From contig JAMPGE010000004.1 in NCBI GenBank assembly GCA_023664085.1, positions 1 to 64,000 on the forward strand: a stretch of DNA of 64,000 bases, written 5' to 3'. The notes below the pieces were generated by a model. The model saw nothing but the letters and a program-made list of their open reading frames with translations, was not told the origin of the DNA and did not search any database. This document shows, in pieces, positions 42,773 through 51,833 of this stretch. Origin of the DNA: Muribaculum sp. (GTDB lineage: Bacteria > Bacteroidota > Bacteroidia > Bacteroidales > Muribaculaceae). The position numbers were made by a program, and so were the translations under genes. Position 1 is the stretch's first letter, and each line of letters opens with the position of its first letter.

Positions 42773-45580
42773 CTACTCCGGCTTGGAGGGTGAGTCTTCT
42801 TCAAAATCAAACAGTTCTCCCACCACAGCCTGCGGTCCCCGCACCTCCGGGGAGGAATCTCCGTCGGCAGGGACCTCTTCTTCGCCGGAATCTGTCACGG
42901 TCGGATCGTCCAAGGGTTCGGGCTGCCGCAGAGGCTCCAGCTCCTCAAAGGATTTCACCTCATAGGTAGTGATTCGTTTTCCTTTGGCTTTCAGGCCTTT
43001 CACCGTGATGAATTCATCGGCATCTATTATCAGGGCAGGGCGTACGGAGTCGTGTCCTCCAAAAGTTACCTGCAGGCGTGCATAGGGAGTGTCGGTGAGC
43101 AGATCGATCTTACCTCCCTCATCGCCACCGACAAACCTCTGGGGCTTTGCAGAGGGCACAAACTGAAAACGTTTAAGATAGTGATATCCCAAGGCGTTGT
43201 CAAAGAGAGCGAGGGTCCACACCTTGTGAGGGTCAAACTTCTCGATACGAAGTATATTGTCGTCGTAATGATTGGAATCAGCGTAAGTAGTGGTGTAGTA
43301 TTCTCCGTTTTTGGTAATCACCAGAATCATATCGTCACCCTGAAACAGTCCGAGACTTCGGCCTCTACCGTCATAGTTGAGACGCAATACGTCGGAGTCA
43401 AACCATACCTCCCTGCCCTGCAGGGTGCTTATTCCCTTCTTATCCAGCGATATGCTTTTAATTTCATATTTCGTCACCAGATTTCCAAGCGATTCCTTTC
43501 CCTTCCGGGCAATGTCGGAGAAGTCTACAAGCATCTCGCGGTAGCGCGGATACCTGCCGTTTACGTCAGGCTTCCCGGTTAGGGTCACCTTTACCGTCTC
43601 TGCCTCCCCGTTGGGGTTGACGGTGAGCCATTCTATCTTTGAGCCGGGCAGACCCTTTGTCATGTCATATTCCTTCACTCTGGTTATGCCGGTGATCGGG
43701 AAACGCTTCTTATAATAGAATCCGTCTTTTCCGTTACGGTATATGAGGTTATAAGTGGTACGGTCATCTCCTTTCTTAAACAAGCCCACATACTGCACTT
43801 TTTTTCCGATATACACCTTATCCTGTACTCTTGCGAGTTTGTATTTACCGTCGCGGTAAATAATCAGTATATCGTCCAGATCCGAACACAGAAACAGGAA
43901 TTCAGCATCCTTCAGGCCGGTGCCGATAAATCCGCCGGATTTATCAAAGTAGAACCGTTTGTTGGCCTCCGCCACTTTGGTGGCTTGAATGGAGTCAAAG
44001 CCGCGGATTACAGTGCGGCGGGGGAAACGGGACCCGTATTTCTCCTTCAGATGCCTGAACCATTCTACGGTATATTCCGTGATATGCTCACTGTTGTATT
44101 CGAGCTTCTCGATCTCATCGTTAAGGCGCGCTATCTTCTCGTCGGCTTTATCAGAATTGAATTTGAGAATTCTGCCCATCCGTATTTCCCAAAGACGCAT
44201 ATAGTCATCTTCGGTGAGCGGGCGATAGAATAGCTTCTTGTATTTTTCGAAAAGCTCGTCGAGTCGAGCCAGCGCATCCTCCATACTTTCGCTTTGCTCT
44301 ATGGCCTTGTCTTTATACATCCGCTTCTCTATAAAGATCTTTTCGAGGCTTGCAAAGAGTTGTGTCTCACGGGTCTCCGCGAGTTTTATCTCAAGTTCCC
44401 GCAGGAGCATGGCCCGGGTATGATCCACGTTGTGGCGAAGCACGTCGCTTACCGACAGGAATCGCGGTTTGTTGTCTTCAATCACACAGCAATTGGGCGA
44501 TATGCTCACTTCGCAGTCGGTGAAGGTATAAAGTGCATCGATGGCTTTGTCGGAGGAGGTTCCGGCCTGAAGATGCACAAGGATCTGAGCAGTGGCGGAT
44601 GTATTGTCGTCGACTTTCCTTATTTTTATTTTTCCTTTTTCCTGAGCTGAGAGGATAGAAGAAATGAGTGTGGTAGTGGTTTTGCCATACGGTATTTCAG
44701 TGATGGCAAGTGTCTTATTATCTACTTTTTCTATTTTTGCCCTAACCTTCACGCTACCGCCGCGCGCCCCGTCGTTGTATCTCGAGGCATCAAGCAGTCC
44801 ACCGGTCTGGAAATCGGGCAATAACCTGAATTCCTCCTCATGAAGGTAAGCTATGGCGGCATCCAGGATTTCATTGAAGTTATGCGGCAGGATTTTGGAT
44901 GACAAGCCTACAGCGATTCCCTCCACACCCTGGGCAAGCAGCAACGGAAATTTCACGGGAAGAGTCACCGGCTCTTTCTTTCGTCCGTCGTAACTGGGAG
45001 TCCATTCCGTTATCTTGGGACTGAACACCGTCTCCAGGGCAAATTCCGACAGGCGGGCCTCTATGTAACGTGGCGCGGCAGCTGAGTCTCCGGTGAGTAT
45101 ATTGCCCCAGTTGCCTTGGGTATCGATCAGAAGTTCTTTCTGGCCCAGCTGCACAAGGGCATCGCCGATAGACGCATCGCCATGGGGGTGATACTGCATG
45201 GTATTACCCACTACGTTGGCCACCTTATTGAAGCGTCCGTCGTCGAGTGTCTGCATTGAATGCAGAATTCTGCGTTGCACAGGCTTCAGACCGTCATCAA
45301 TGTGAGGTACGGCTCGTTCGAGCACCACGTATGACGCATACTGCAGATACCAGTCGCGAAACATACCGGAGAGTATCGTGCGCCGGTCAGTGACAGCCGG
45401 ATCCGAGTGGCTCCGGGAGATGTCCTCTGATCCCTCATCCTGCCGGATGTTATCGATATTGTCGATATCCATGTCGTAGCCGAGGTCTACATCAAGATCC
45501 GTATCTTTGTTCATGACGCTGTCTGCGTCATTGTCCATGCCGTTGTCAATGTTGTTGTCGATGTCCTTGTCGTTGTCCAT
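42773..45580 (-). CDS. parC: DNA topoisomerase IV subunit A
   Basis: The 935-residue protein has the type IIA topoisomerase breakage-reunion domain, with GLKPVQRRILH, the YHPHGDAS region and the catalytic Tyr172 in APRYIEARL, then a C-terminal region (about 520-900) that should form the DNA-wrapping beta-pinwheel. It decatenates chromosomes with ParE, which is not in the window. The first 60 residues are an Asp/Asn-rich low-complexity extension, longer than the bacterial norm, although acidic N-terminal tails occur in Bacteroidetes ParC. A later start is possible, but the first clean alternative would be Met72. Confidence 0.93.
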   Translation of the reverse strand: MDNDKDIDNNIDNGMDNDADSVMNKDTDLDVDLGYDMDIDNIDNIRQDEGSEDISRSHSDPAVTDRRTILSGMFRDWYLQYASYVVLERAVPHIDDGLKPVQRRILHSMQTLDDGRFNKVANVVGNTMQYHPHGDASIGDALVQLGQKELLIDTQGNWGNILTGDSAAAPRYIEARLSEFALETVFSPKITEWTPSYDGRKKEPVTLPVKFPLLLAQGVEGIAVGLSSKILPHNFNEILDAAIAYLHEEEFRLLPDFQTGGLLDASRYNDGARGGSVKVRAKIEKVDNKTLAITEIPYGKTTTTLISSILSAQEKGKIKIRKVDDNTSATAQILVHLQAGTSSDKAIDALYTFTDCEVSISPNCCVIEDNKPRFLSVSDVLRHNVDHTRAMLLRELEIKLAETRETQLFASLEKIFIEKRMYKDKAIEQSESMEDALARLDELFEKYKKLFYRPLTEDDYMRLWEIRMGRILKFNSDKADEKIARLNDEIEKLEYNSEHITEYTVEWFRHLKEKYGSRFPRRTVIRGFDSIQATKVAEANKRFYFDKSGGFIGTGLKDAEFLFLCSDLDDILIIYRDGKYKLARVQDKVYIGKKVQYVGLFKKGDDRTTYNLIYRNGKDGFYYKKRFPITGITRVKEYDMTKGLPGSKIEWLTVNPNGEAETVKVTLTGKPDVNGRYPRYREMLVDFSDIARKGKESLGNLVTKYEIKSISLDKKGISTLQGREVWFDSDVLRLNYDGRGRSLGLFQGDDMILVITKNGEYYTTTYADSNHYDDNILRIEKFDPHKVWTLALFDNALGYHYLKRFQFVPSAKPQRFVGGDEGGKIDLLTDTPYARLQVTFGGHDSVRPALIIDADEFITVKGLKAKGKRITTYEVKSFEELEPLRQPEPLDDPTVTDSGEEEVPADGDSSPEVRGPQAVVGELFDFEEDSPSKPE

Positions 45581-45692
45581 TTACTGCTGCTTTCCTGATT
45601 TATAAGCCGGCCCCTTTACCCTTCAGTGGCTTATGGGCAAAAGGATTACGGAGATTTTTGTAAAATTAGTATTTTTTTTGGATGTGTGCAAA

Positions 45693-45724
45693 TTTGCAGT
45701 TTCAAGATTTTATTCATACCTTTG
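45693..45724 (+). promoter_or_regulatory. Promoter of tRNA-Leu
   Basis: TTTG (45693-45696) and TACCTTTG (45717-45724) are exactly 20 bases apart, so transcription should begin a few bases before the mature tRNA. Confidence 0.75.
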
Positions 45725-45735
45725 CAAAAGATTTG

Positions 45736-45817
45736 GCGCTCGTGGCGTAATTGGTAGCCGCGCCAGACTTAGGATCTGGTGTCGTGAGACGTAGGGGTTC
45801 GAGTCCCCTCGAGCGCA
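45736..45817 (+). tRNA. tRNA-Leu (anticodon UAG)
   Basis: The cloverleaf is complete: acceptor GCGCTCG/CGAGCGC, a D-loop with TTGGTAGC, anticodon stem CCAGA/TCTGG with loop CTTAGGA (anticodon TAG), a long class II variable arm (TGTC/GACG) and T-loop TTCGAGT. The discriminator base is A. The CCA end is not encoded in full. Confidence 0.97.
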
Positions 45818-45868
45818 CCTTCGTTTACTTTCTATCCATTTTACGGAACTTGGTTTATTAAGTAAACT

Positions 45869-45919
45869 TTAAAGGCGACAGGGCCATTCAATTATTTCGA
45901 ATGGCCCTGTCGCCTTTAA
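45869..45919. terminator. Terminator after tRNA-Leu, bidirectional
   Basis: A perfect 21-bp stem (45869-45889 with 45899-45919) has a 9-base loop. It sits between the tRNA and the convergent lipoprotein gene and would stop transcription from both sides. Confidence 0.8.
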
Positions 45920-45966
45920 TTTCCATGTATCTGCGAAAATAAGGTTTCAACGTTTTTCGGTAGGCA

Positions 45967-46452
45967 TCAGTCGGCCTTCTGCTGTCCTTGCATTTGGTCG
46001 TTGATTACGCCCAATGCCGGTGCTCCTTCTGGTAGATCTTTCTCTGAGGCCACCACCGTGACATAGTAGTTCAACCATACCGTGGCTAAACTCTTATCTA
46101 CCTGAAGCACATTCGATCGCATCTGGAGAAGATGATTGCCCACGGGCAGACTGTTGGTATTGAATGTGCACGTATAGGGCGACACATTAGTCACTGCAGT
46201 CAGATAATGATCCATATAATATTCCACAGTGGTCAAAGCGGAGTTTTTGCCGTTGAGTGATGTCACCGTAATTGAATTTACTTGAAATTCCTTACCTTGT
46301 ACCACGTATATTATGCCGTTGTATTCACTTACCTCCTGCATTTGCACCGTGATGTTCACATCCGGCAAATCATTGTCGTCGCTACAGGCACTGAGGGCAA
46401 AAAGTCCCGTCAATGCCATCATCATTAGTAAAACTTTCTGTTTCATAATCAT
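45967..46452 (-). CDS. Lipoprotein of unknown function
   Basis: The 161-residue protein has a signal peptide and lipobox (LSAC, Cys23) followed by SDDND, consistent with surface export. The mature part is beta-rich and Ig-like (VEYYMDHYLTAVTNVSPYTC with SLPVGNHLLQMRSNV). The start could also be the Met at 46446. No family is assigned. Confidence 0.75.
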   Translation of the reverse strand: MIMKQKVLLMMMALTGLFALSACSDDNDLPDVNITVQMQEVSEYNGIIYVVQGKEFQVNSITVTSLNGKNSALTTVEYYMDHYLTAVTNVSPYTCTFNTNSLPVGNHLLQMRSNVLQVDKSLATVWLNYYVTVVASEKDLPEGAPALGVINDQMQGQQKAD

Positions 46453-46631
46453 TACCTTTTAATTTATTCTATGATTTCTTAACAATTTCAACACTTGTAT
46501 TGTTGATGCAGCACAGTATAAAACCCTCTGTAGCTACTGAGCATTACCACATTGATCGGACTGCTGAACTTTTCAGACATTCTTAGCGTTGTACCTGCAG
46601 ACAGAAACCAATACAATACCTATTAAATATT

Positions 46632-47165
46632 ATGGAATTCGTAAACTTAGGAGTGGAAGATTACCCCCAATTTCTAAAAATTTACAACGAGGCGTTTCCC
46701 CCGGATGAGCGTCGCGCTTATGATGATGAAAAAGACCTTGAAAGATTCATTGGCGGACATCATGCCAAATTCCACGGTTTCAGCGTGAAAGACGGCGATT
46801 TATATCTTGGTTTCCTTACCTATTGGACCTTTAAGGATTACGTTTACATAGAACACTTTGCCGTCTCCCCGGAGCATCGCGGTAAAAACATCGGACGCAA
46901 AATGCTTCATTATCTTTTTGAGGAGGTGAGCCCGGATGTACTGATTGAAGTAGAACGTCCCGACTCGGATGACGCACAACGCCGCATTCGCTTTTATGAA
47001 CAAAACGGATTTCGCGTCCGTGGTGGTTTCAATTATGTTCAGCCGCCTTATTCGGAAGGTAAGAATCCCGTGCCAATGCTTCTTATGACCCACGGAGATG
47101 TGAAACTAAAATCGAAGGCCGACATTAAAGAGATGCTTCGCGAGGTCTACAACTTAAACGAATAG
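46632..47165 (+). CDS. GNAT family N-acetyltransferase
   Basis: The 177-residue protein has the GNAT core, with strand 4 YIEHFAVSPEHRGKNIGRKM supplying the acetyl-CoA pyrophosphate-binding loop (RGKNIG) and RFYEQNGFRVRGG in motif B. The substrate is unknown. It forms a single-gene unit ended by the palindrome at 47264-47315. Confidence 0.9.
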   Translation: MEFVNLGVEDYPQFLKIYNEAFPPDERRAYDDEKDLERFIGGHHAKFHGFSVKDGDLYLGFLTYWTFKDYVYIEHFAVSPEHRGKNIGRKMLHYLFEEVSPDVLIEVERPDSDDAQRRIRFYEQNGFRVRGGFNYVQPPYSEGKNPVPMLLMTHGDVKLKSKADIKEMLREVYNLNE

Positions 47166-47263
47166 TTTGGTATGCTGATAGCTTCCTGCCCCTCCGGCCC
47201 GGCTTCACCTCTCCTTTCCAAACAATTATTTTGTCAATCTGTCAATTTGTCAGTTTGACATAT

Positions 47264-47315
47264 GAATCAGCCGAAGGCTATATGCAAATATTTGCATATA
47301 GCCTTCGGCTGATTC
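47264..47315. terminator. Perfect 52-base palindrome between convergent genes
   Basis: The 26-base arms are perfectly complementary, with no unpaired loop beyond what folding requires; the centre is AAAT/ATTT. It lies about 100 bases after the acetyltransferase and 48 bases after the minus-strand lipoprotein. It is probably a bidirectional terminator, although it lacks a typical T run. Confidence 0.6.
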
Positions 47316-47362
47316 TGTGATATAGCAGTCTTTTTCGGCACGATACGCGTCGGAAAAGTGTG

Positions 47363-47701
47363 TTATTTATAATGTTTCTGAAGCTGATCCGCAAGTTCGG
47401 GACGCACCGTGCGCATCGTGGATACGAAGGTGGAATCAAAGGCAGCCGCGCTTCTCGGTTTCTTATCAATGGTGTATTTGCTGGATTGAGCACGCACGTC
47501 GAGAAGCCGGCGTTGCAGTCCAAAGGTGTCCGACCACTGTTCGGTGACGAATTCTTTGGCGGCGTTGCGTCCGGCCATCATCGCAGCCTCGATTTCAGCG
47601 GCAGTTTCCTCACTCTCTTCTATCTGCTTTCCCGTCTTTGAAGAGCATCCGGTCCCTATCAGAGCCACGGACACCACCGTTAATATAAATAACTTTTTCA
47701 T
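47363..47701 (-). CDS. Small lipoprotein
   Basis: The 112-residue protein has a lipobox (GTGC, Cys19), then an acidic helix (IEESEETAAEIEAAMMAG) and a basic C-terminal half. No family is recognised. It lies 255 bases downstream of the S9 peptidase, with the repeat element at 47742-47940 between them. Confidence 0.7.
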   Translation of the reverse strand: MKKLFILTVVSVALIGTGCSSKTGKQIEESEETAAEIEAAMMAGRNAAKEFVTEQWSDTFGLQRRLLDVRAQSSKYTIDKKPRSAAAFDSTFVSTMRTVRPELADQLQKHYK

Positions 47702-47741
47702 CGCTTACTTTTCATAGAGAATAGCCGTGAGACTTCGATAC

Positions 47742-47940
47742 ATTGAAGTTGTCTAAACTTATTTTGTCGTTAAGATTTGGTAAGATTTCGGAGGGAATTT
47801 CCTTCATCGAAGAGGGAGCGATGCCTGCATCGTGACTGATGAGATGATGAAAATTCACCCGAAAGATTGCCAAAGATTAATGACAGGAAAGAATTTACAA
47901 CTGATTTTAACTTTCGTAAATAAGTTTTGACAACTTCATT
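47742..47940. repeat. Candidate non-autonomous element with terminal inverted repeats
   Basis: The ends 47742-47764 and 47918-47940 are inverted repeats matching at 21 of 23 positions, both with TGAAGTTGTC and AAACTTATTT. The 199-base interior has no gene. The outer 18 bases of the left end recur exactly at 60989-61006. No clear target duplication is visible. Confidence 0.5.
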
Positions 47941-47956
47941 GCCTCACCGGCTTTTT

Positions 47957-50548
47957 TCATTTTTTATACATTGAATTCCACCAGCGGGGATCATCCTGAA
48001 GATACTTGGCAAACCAAGCCATAATGGTAGCCTGCCAGAGTTTTCTTTTGTTGTAATCGGTGATGATATGGTTCTGACCCTCTACGGTGATGAATTCCAC
48101 GTCTCTGCCAAGTATCTTCAATGCGTTGAAGAGCTGGATGCTTTCACCGATGGGCACATTGGTGTCTTCGGTACCATGCAGCAAAAGGAGAGGTGTATGT
48201 ATCTTGTCGGCGTTAAAGAGGGAACCGCGCTTTGTGAAGAGTTCGGGATCGCTCCACGGATACGATTTGGCCGCGGCCACAGCATTGTAGGTATATCCCC
48301 AGAATCCTTCTCCCCAATAAGAAGTGACGTTGGAGATGCCGGCGTGGCTTACCGCTGCCGCGAAGATATCGGTCTTGGTCTGAAGCAACTGAGTCATGAA
48401 CCCGCCATAGCTGGCTCCGATGCATCCTATCTTTTTGGAATCGACAAAGGGATGCTCTTCGCAGAATTTCTTTACTCCCTCAATAATATCATCGGCGGTG
48501 TTTTCACCCCAGGCATTGACGTGACGTGCCGAGAATTCCTGCCCGTAGCCTATTGTGCCGGAGGGATTTATTACATATACCACGTAATCTCTGGAGGCAA
48601 ACAGTTGAGGTGTGTAGGGATGATGCGAAGTATAGGTGGAAGGAGTGGTTCCTCCATAGTAATATACTATGAGGGGATACTTCTTGGATGCATCGAAATC
48701 CGGGGGAAGGGTGATTGTGCCGTCTATCACGTCTCCGTTGCGTGAAGTAAATGTCCAGGTTTCGCTCTTGCCGAGATTCAGGGATTTGAATTCTTCATCC
48801 ATGGGATCGGCGAGCAGGGAGTTGCGCCCGTTGGATAGATTGAGCAGGTAGCCTGAGCCGTTGTGGGTATAACTCATGCCGCAATACGACAGCCACCGGG
48901 CTTCATTACGCCCGATAGAGAAGTTGCGGACATAATTGAGTTCCACCGGAAGCTTATTTATCTTTCCCGATTTGGGATTGAGCGAATATATTCTGGTGTA
49001 GAATCCGTCGGCGGCGGTAAAGTAGATATTGCCGTCTGCTTTGTTCCACACAGGAGTTCCCTCTATCGAAGGATCGAAATCTTTGGTGAGCGGTGTCACC
49101 TTGCGTGATCCCAAATCGAGTAGGAAGGCTTGGATATCAAAGTCGTTGGCAAGAGGATGATTCCCGGCGTTTTTTCCAACCCCGTCGAAATCATTGGGCC
49201 CGGCACACACGAGCAGTTGCTTGCCGTCGGGAGAATAAAGGGCTCCTGCCACTCCTCCTGCTCCGGCCACGACTGTATCGGTCTTAAGTGTATTCACATC
49301 CATCTCCACGAGCGAAATGGAATAAAACGGGTATTTGGAGGGTGTCTCGCGGTTCACCTGATAAAGCACCTTGCGGCTGTCGGGGCTTATATCCTGAAGA
49401 TAAGTACTTGGTCCTCCATAGGTAAGACGGGTGGATACTTTTGTTGTCAGGCTGTAGCTTGAGAGATAGTATCGGTTGCGGTTGCCGGGAATGCGGTCAT
49501 CGGGATTACTTACCCTCTTCATTACTCCTTCTTCGGCTGCACCTTTTTCCTCGGCATAGTAGGCAAACCAGGATGCGTCGGGAGCCCAGATCATTTCAGC
49601 GGCATCCACAGGCACGTTGGCCGCAGCGAGCACGGGACGCATAGTTGAGGCTTCCATCGTGAAGAGATCCTGAGAATTACCGTTGCGCTGGGTGTAGTAT
49701 AAAGTTGCTCCGGCGGGCATCCATGCAGCTCCCGCATGCAGCGAAGGGGTTATGGTGACGCCGTCGGCAACACGTCGCAATTCTGTCCATGAGCGAAGAT
49801 CGCCTTCTCCATATGTCTCGGAAAATTTCAGTATCACATATTTGCCGTCGGGCGACATTGACGTGGAGTTAAGTCGGCCGCCGAGTGTGGTGGTGCTGAT
49901 GGAGAAACGTCGGCTTACGGCCGGCCCCTCGGCTATCTCTACATCGTCAAAGCCACTGTCGGGCACAAATTTGAGTGAAAACTCCGGATTGTCGTTGCTT
50001 TCAGGCAGAGCGAGCAGGTGGATTTCTATTTCGGAAGCCACTTCCGGATCAAATGATATGGCCGCCCTTTCTTCAGCGGATACAGAGTCAGTCTTGGATT
50101 TCTTAAGTTTTGACTCTCCGTCTACGAATAGCTCTATCATGGCATCCGAGCTGGCTACAAGATTGCCCTTTACAAACCGTGAAGGACGAATCCTTGTGGC
50201 AAGCACGTAGAGCTCCGCACCGACGCGTTTTGAGTCGGATGCCTTCTGGCCGAGATTCTTCGGTGACAAATGGACTACTCCGGCTGTATCCGGCAAAATC
50301 GTGGTCCAGTCTTGCGATTCAAGTCTGTGAAACGTATCGGCTGCCTTGCGGGCTCCCAAAAGTGTGGATTTATCCAGATCAAGGTTGCCTGTTTCCGCGC
50401 TGTCGGCTCTTGCAGGCAAGGGGATTCTCACTGAAGGAATGGCCTTGAACGACGAGAAACGTATCTCTTTTGCATCTTTGGCCATGAAAGATGCCGGGAT
50501 AGCCGTCAAAGCTATGGCCGCGACTATGACTCCGTATTTGCTTTTCAT
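47957..50548 (-). CDS. S9 family peptidase (prolyl oligopeptidase superfamily)
   Basis: The 863-residue protein has a signal peptide, a beta-propeller region (about 210-590) and a C-terminal alpha/beta-hydrolase with the nucleophile Ser in GASYGGFM (about 713), Asp in HGTEDTNVP (about 793) and His in GQNHIITDY (about 828). It resembles the large S9 dipeptidyl- or glutamyl-peptidase-like enzymes of Bacteroidetes that act in the periplasm. It starts one base after the FKBP-like stop and is probably co-transcribed with it. Confidence 0.92.
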   Translation of the reverse strand: MKSKYGVIVAAIALTAIPASFMAKDAKEIRFSSFKAIPSVRIPLPARADSAETGNLDLDKSTLLGARKAADTFHRLESQDWTTILPDTAGVVHLSPKNLGQKASDSKRVGAELYVLATRIRPSRFVKGNLVASSDAMIELFVDGESKLKKSKTDSVSAEERAAISFDPEVASEIEIHLLALPESNDNPEFSLKFVPDSGFDDVEIAEGPAVSRRFSISTTTLGGRLNSTSMSPDGKYVILKFSETYGEGDLRSWTELRRVADGVTITPSLHAGAAWMPAGATLYYTQRNGNSQDLFTMEASTMRPVLAAANVPVDAAEMIWAPDASWFAYYAEEKGAAEEGVMKRVSNPDDRIPGNRNRYYLSSYSLTTKVSTRLTYGGPSTYLQDISPDSRKVLYQVNRETPSKYPFYSISLVEMDVNTLKTDTVVAGAGGVAGALYSPDGKQLLVCAGPNDFDGVGKNAGNHPLANDFDIQAFLLDLGSRKVTPLTKDFDPSIEGTPVWNKADGNIYFTAADGFYTRIYSLNPKSGKINKLPVELNYVRNFSIGRNEARWLSYCGMSYTHNGSGYLLNLSNGRNSLLADPMDEEFKSLNLGKSETWTFTSRNGDVIDGTITLPPDFDASKKYPLIVYYYGGTTPSTYTSHHPYTPQLFASRDYVVYVINPSGTIGYGQEFSARHVNAWGENTADDIIEGVKKFCEEHPFVDSKKIGCIGASYGGFMTQLLQTKTDIFAAAVSHAGISNVTSYWGEGFWGYTYNAVAAAKSYPWSDPELFTKRGSLFNADKIHTPLLLLHGTEDTNVPIGESIQLFNALKILGRDVEFITVEGQNHIITDYNKRKLWQATIMAWFAKYLQDDPRWWNSMYKK

Positions 50549-50549
50549 G

Positions 50550-51107
50550 TTATTTCTTTTCGTAATCTGGAATCGACACCAGTTTTAGATTGAATTTAAG
50601 GGTGGAGTATGGCTTGATAGAGCCGTAGAGTGAAGTGCCGTAGGCGGCGGTATACGGCATCACCAGCGTCACAGAATCCCCTACATGCATATTGGCGAGG
50701 GCCGCCCTCACTCCTGTTATCATTGAGGCCGGAGTGGTGCGGTATATGCTGTCGCCGTTGGCCGTCAAAGAGTAGGAACTGTTGATCACCTCCTCATTAA
50801 TGTTGATGGCGGCATATTTTATATCCACCGTGGAGTTGTCCATCGGCGTAAGGTTTTTCGACGTGGCCGATCTATCATTATGCCATTGGATCAGCGTATA
50901 GGTGGAGGATGCCCAGTCGGGCACTATTTTGGTATACAGAGGAGTGCCGTCGTCGGAAGTGGCGTTGAGGGCCTTGTCGAGATAAGCCTCATTCTCTTTG
51001 CGCCATTCGGTGTAGTCCTCTTCATTGTCGTTGCTGTCAAGACACGAACACAGTCCCGACATCATCAGGACTATGCTCATGTAGCTTGTTGTCTTCAGGA
51101 AATTCAT
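50550..51107 (-). CDS. FKBP-like peptidyl-prolyl isomerase lipoprotein
   Basis: This 185-residue protein has a lipobox (LCSC, about Cys22) and a C-terminal FKBP-type domain: VRAALANMHVGDSVTLVMPY, AYGTSLYGSIKPYSTLKFNL. The N-terminal half is helical and dimerisation-like. It should assist folding in the periplasm. It lies between lemA and the S9 peptidase in one direction. Confidence 0.85.
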   Translation of the reverse strand: MNFLKTTSYMSIVLMMSGLCSCLDSNDNEEDYTEWRKENEAYLDKALNATSDDGTPLYTKIVPDWASSTYTLIQWHNDRSATSKNLTPMDNSTVDIKYAAININEEVINSSYSLTANGDSIYRTTPASMITGVRAALANMHVGDSVTLVMPYTAAYGTSLYGSIKPYSTLKFNLKLVSIPDYEKK

Positions 51108-51138
51108 TTGCTATTTTTATGAGATAGACTCAATCTTG

Positions 51139-51729
51139 TCAGAAATTCACTTCCGGCGCCCTTTCCGCTCCGGCTGCAGCTTTAAACTGCGGCTTCTCTT
51201 TGAAGCCAAACCATCCGGCATAGATATTGGTGGGAAATTTCTGGATCGCAGTGTTGTATTCGCGCACCGCTTCCGTGTATCTTCTGCGCTCGGTGGATAT
51301 ACGATTTTCCGTACCCTCGAGTTGTGCCTGAAGCTGAAGGAAGTTTTCGTTGGCCTTTAGGTCGGGATAGGCTTCAGTGACTGCCAATAGTGATTTCAGA
51401 GCACCGGTGAGTTCGTTTTGAGCATCCTGATATTTTGCCAAAGTCTCCTCATTGAGGTCATTGGCATCGATGGTGACCGATGTGGCTTTGGCCCGGGCCT
51501 CCACCACTTTCGTGAGAGTCTGCTCTTCGTGTGTGGAATATCCCTTCACTGTATTCACCAGATTGGGAATCAGATCCGCGCGTCGCTGATACTGGTTTTC
51601 CACCTGGGCCCATGCCTGATCCACGTTTTGACGCTTCTCCACAAGCGAATTATAGTTGCAGGATGTGAGACCCGACATCATGGCCACAAGCATCATGGCC
51701 ATTGTGAGTTTTATCAAGATTCTTTTCAT
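51139..51729 (-). CDS. lemA: LemA family protein
   Basis: The ATG at 51729 (MKRILIKLTMAMMLVAMM) gives 196 residues with a lipobox (LTSC). The LemA signature QVENQYQRRADLIPNLVNTVKGY and the ending TNIYAGWFGFKEKPQF are clear. LemA proteins are membrane-anchored helical-bundle proteins of uncertain role in stress and envelope signalling. The frame extends to 51759, but without a signal peptide start. Confidence 0.92.
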   Translation of the reverse strand: MKRILIKLTMAMMLVAMMSGLTSCNYNSLVEKRQNVDQAWAQVENQYQRRADLIPNLVNTVKGYSTHEEQTLTKVVEARAKATSVTIDANDLNEETLAKYQDAQNELTGALKSLLAVTEAYPDLKANENFLQLQAQLEGTENRISTERRRYTEAVREYNTAIQKFPTNIYAGWFGFKEKPQFKAAAGAERAPEVNF

Positions 51730-51833
51730 CTTAGCGTGTATTGGGGGCTGAGATATCAACCCTGAATTGATATATCTTTTCAGACCTTCTTATCACAATA
51801 ATATGATAGGAAGTTTTATGGTCCGACTCGTGA

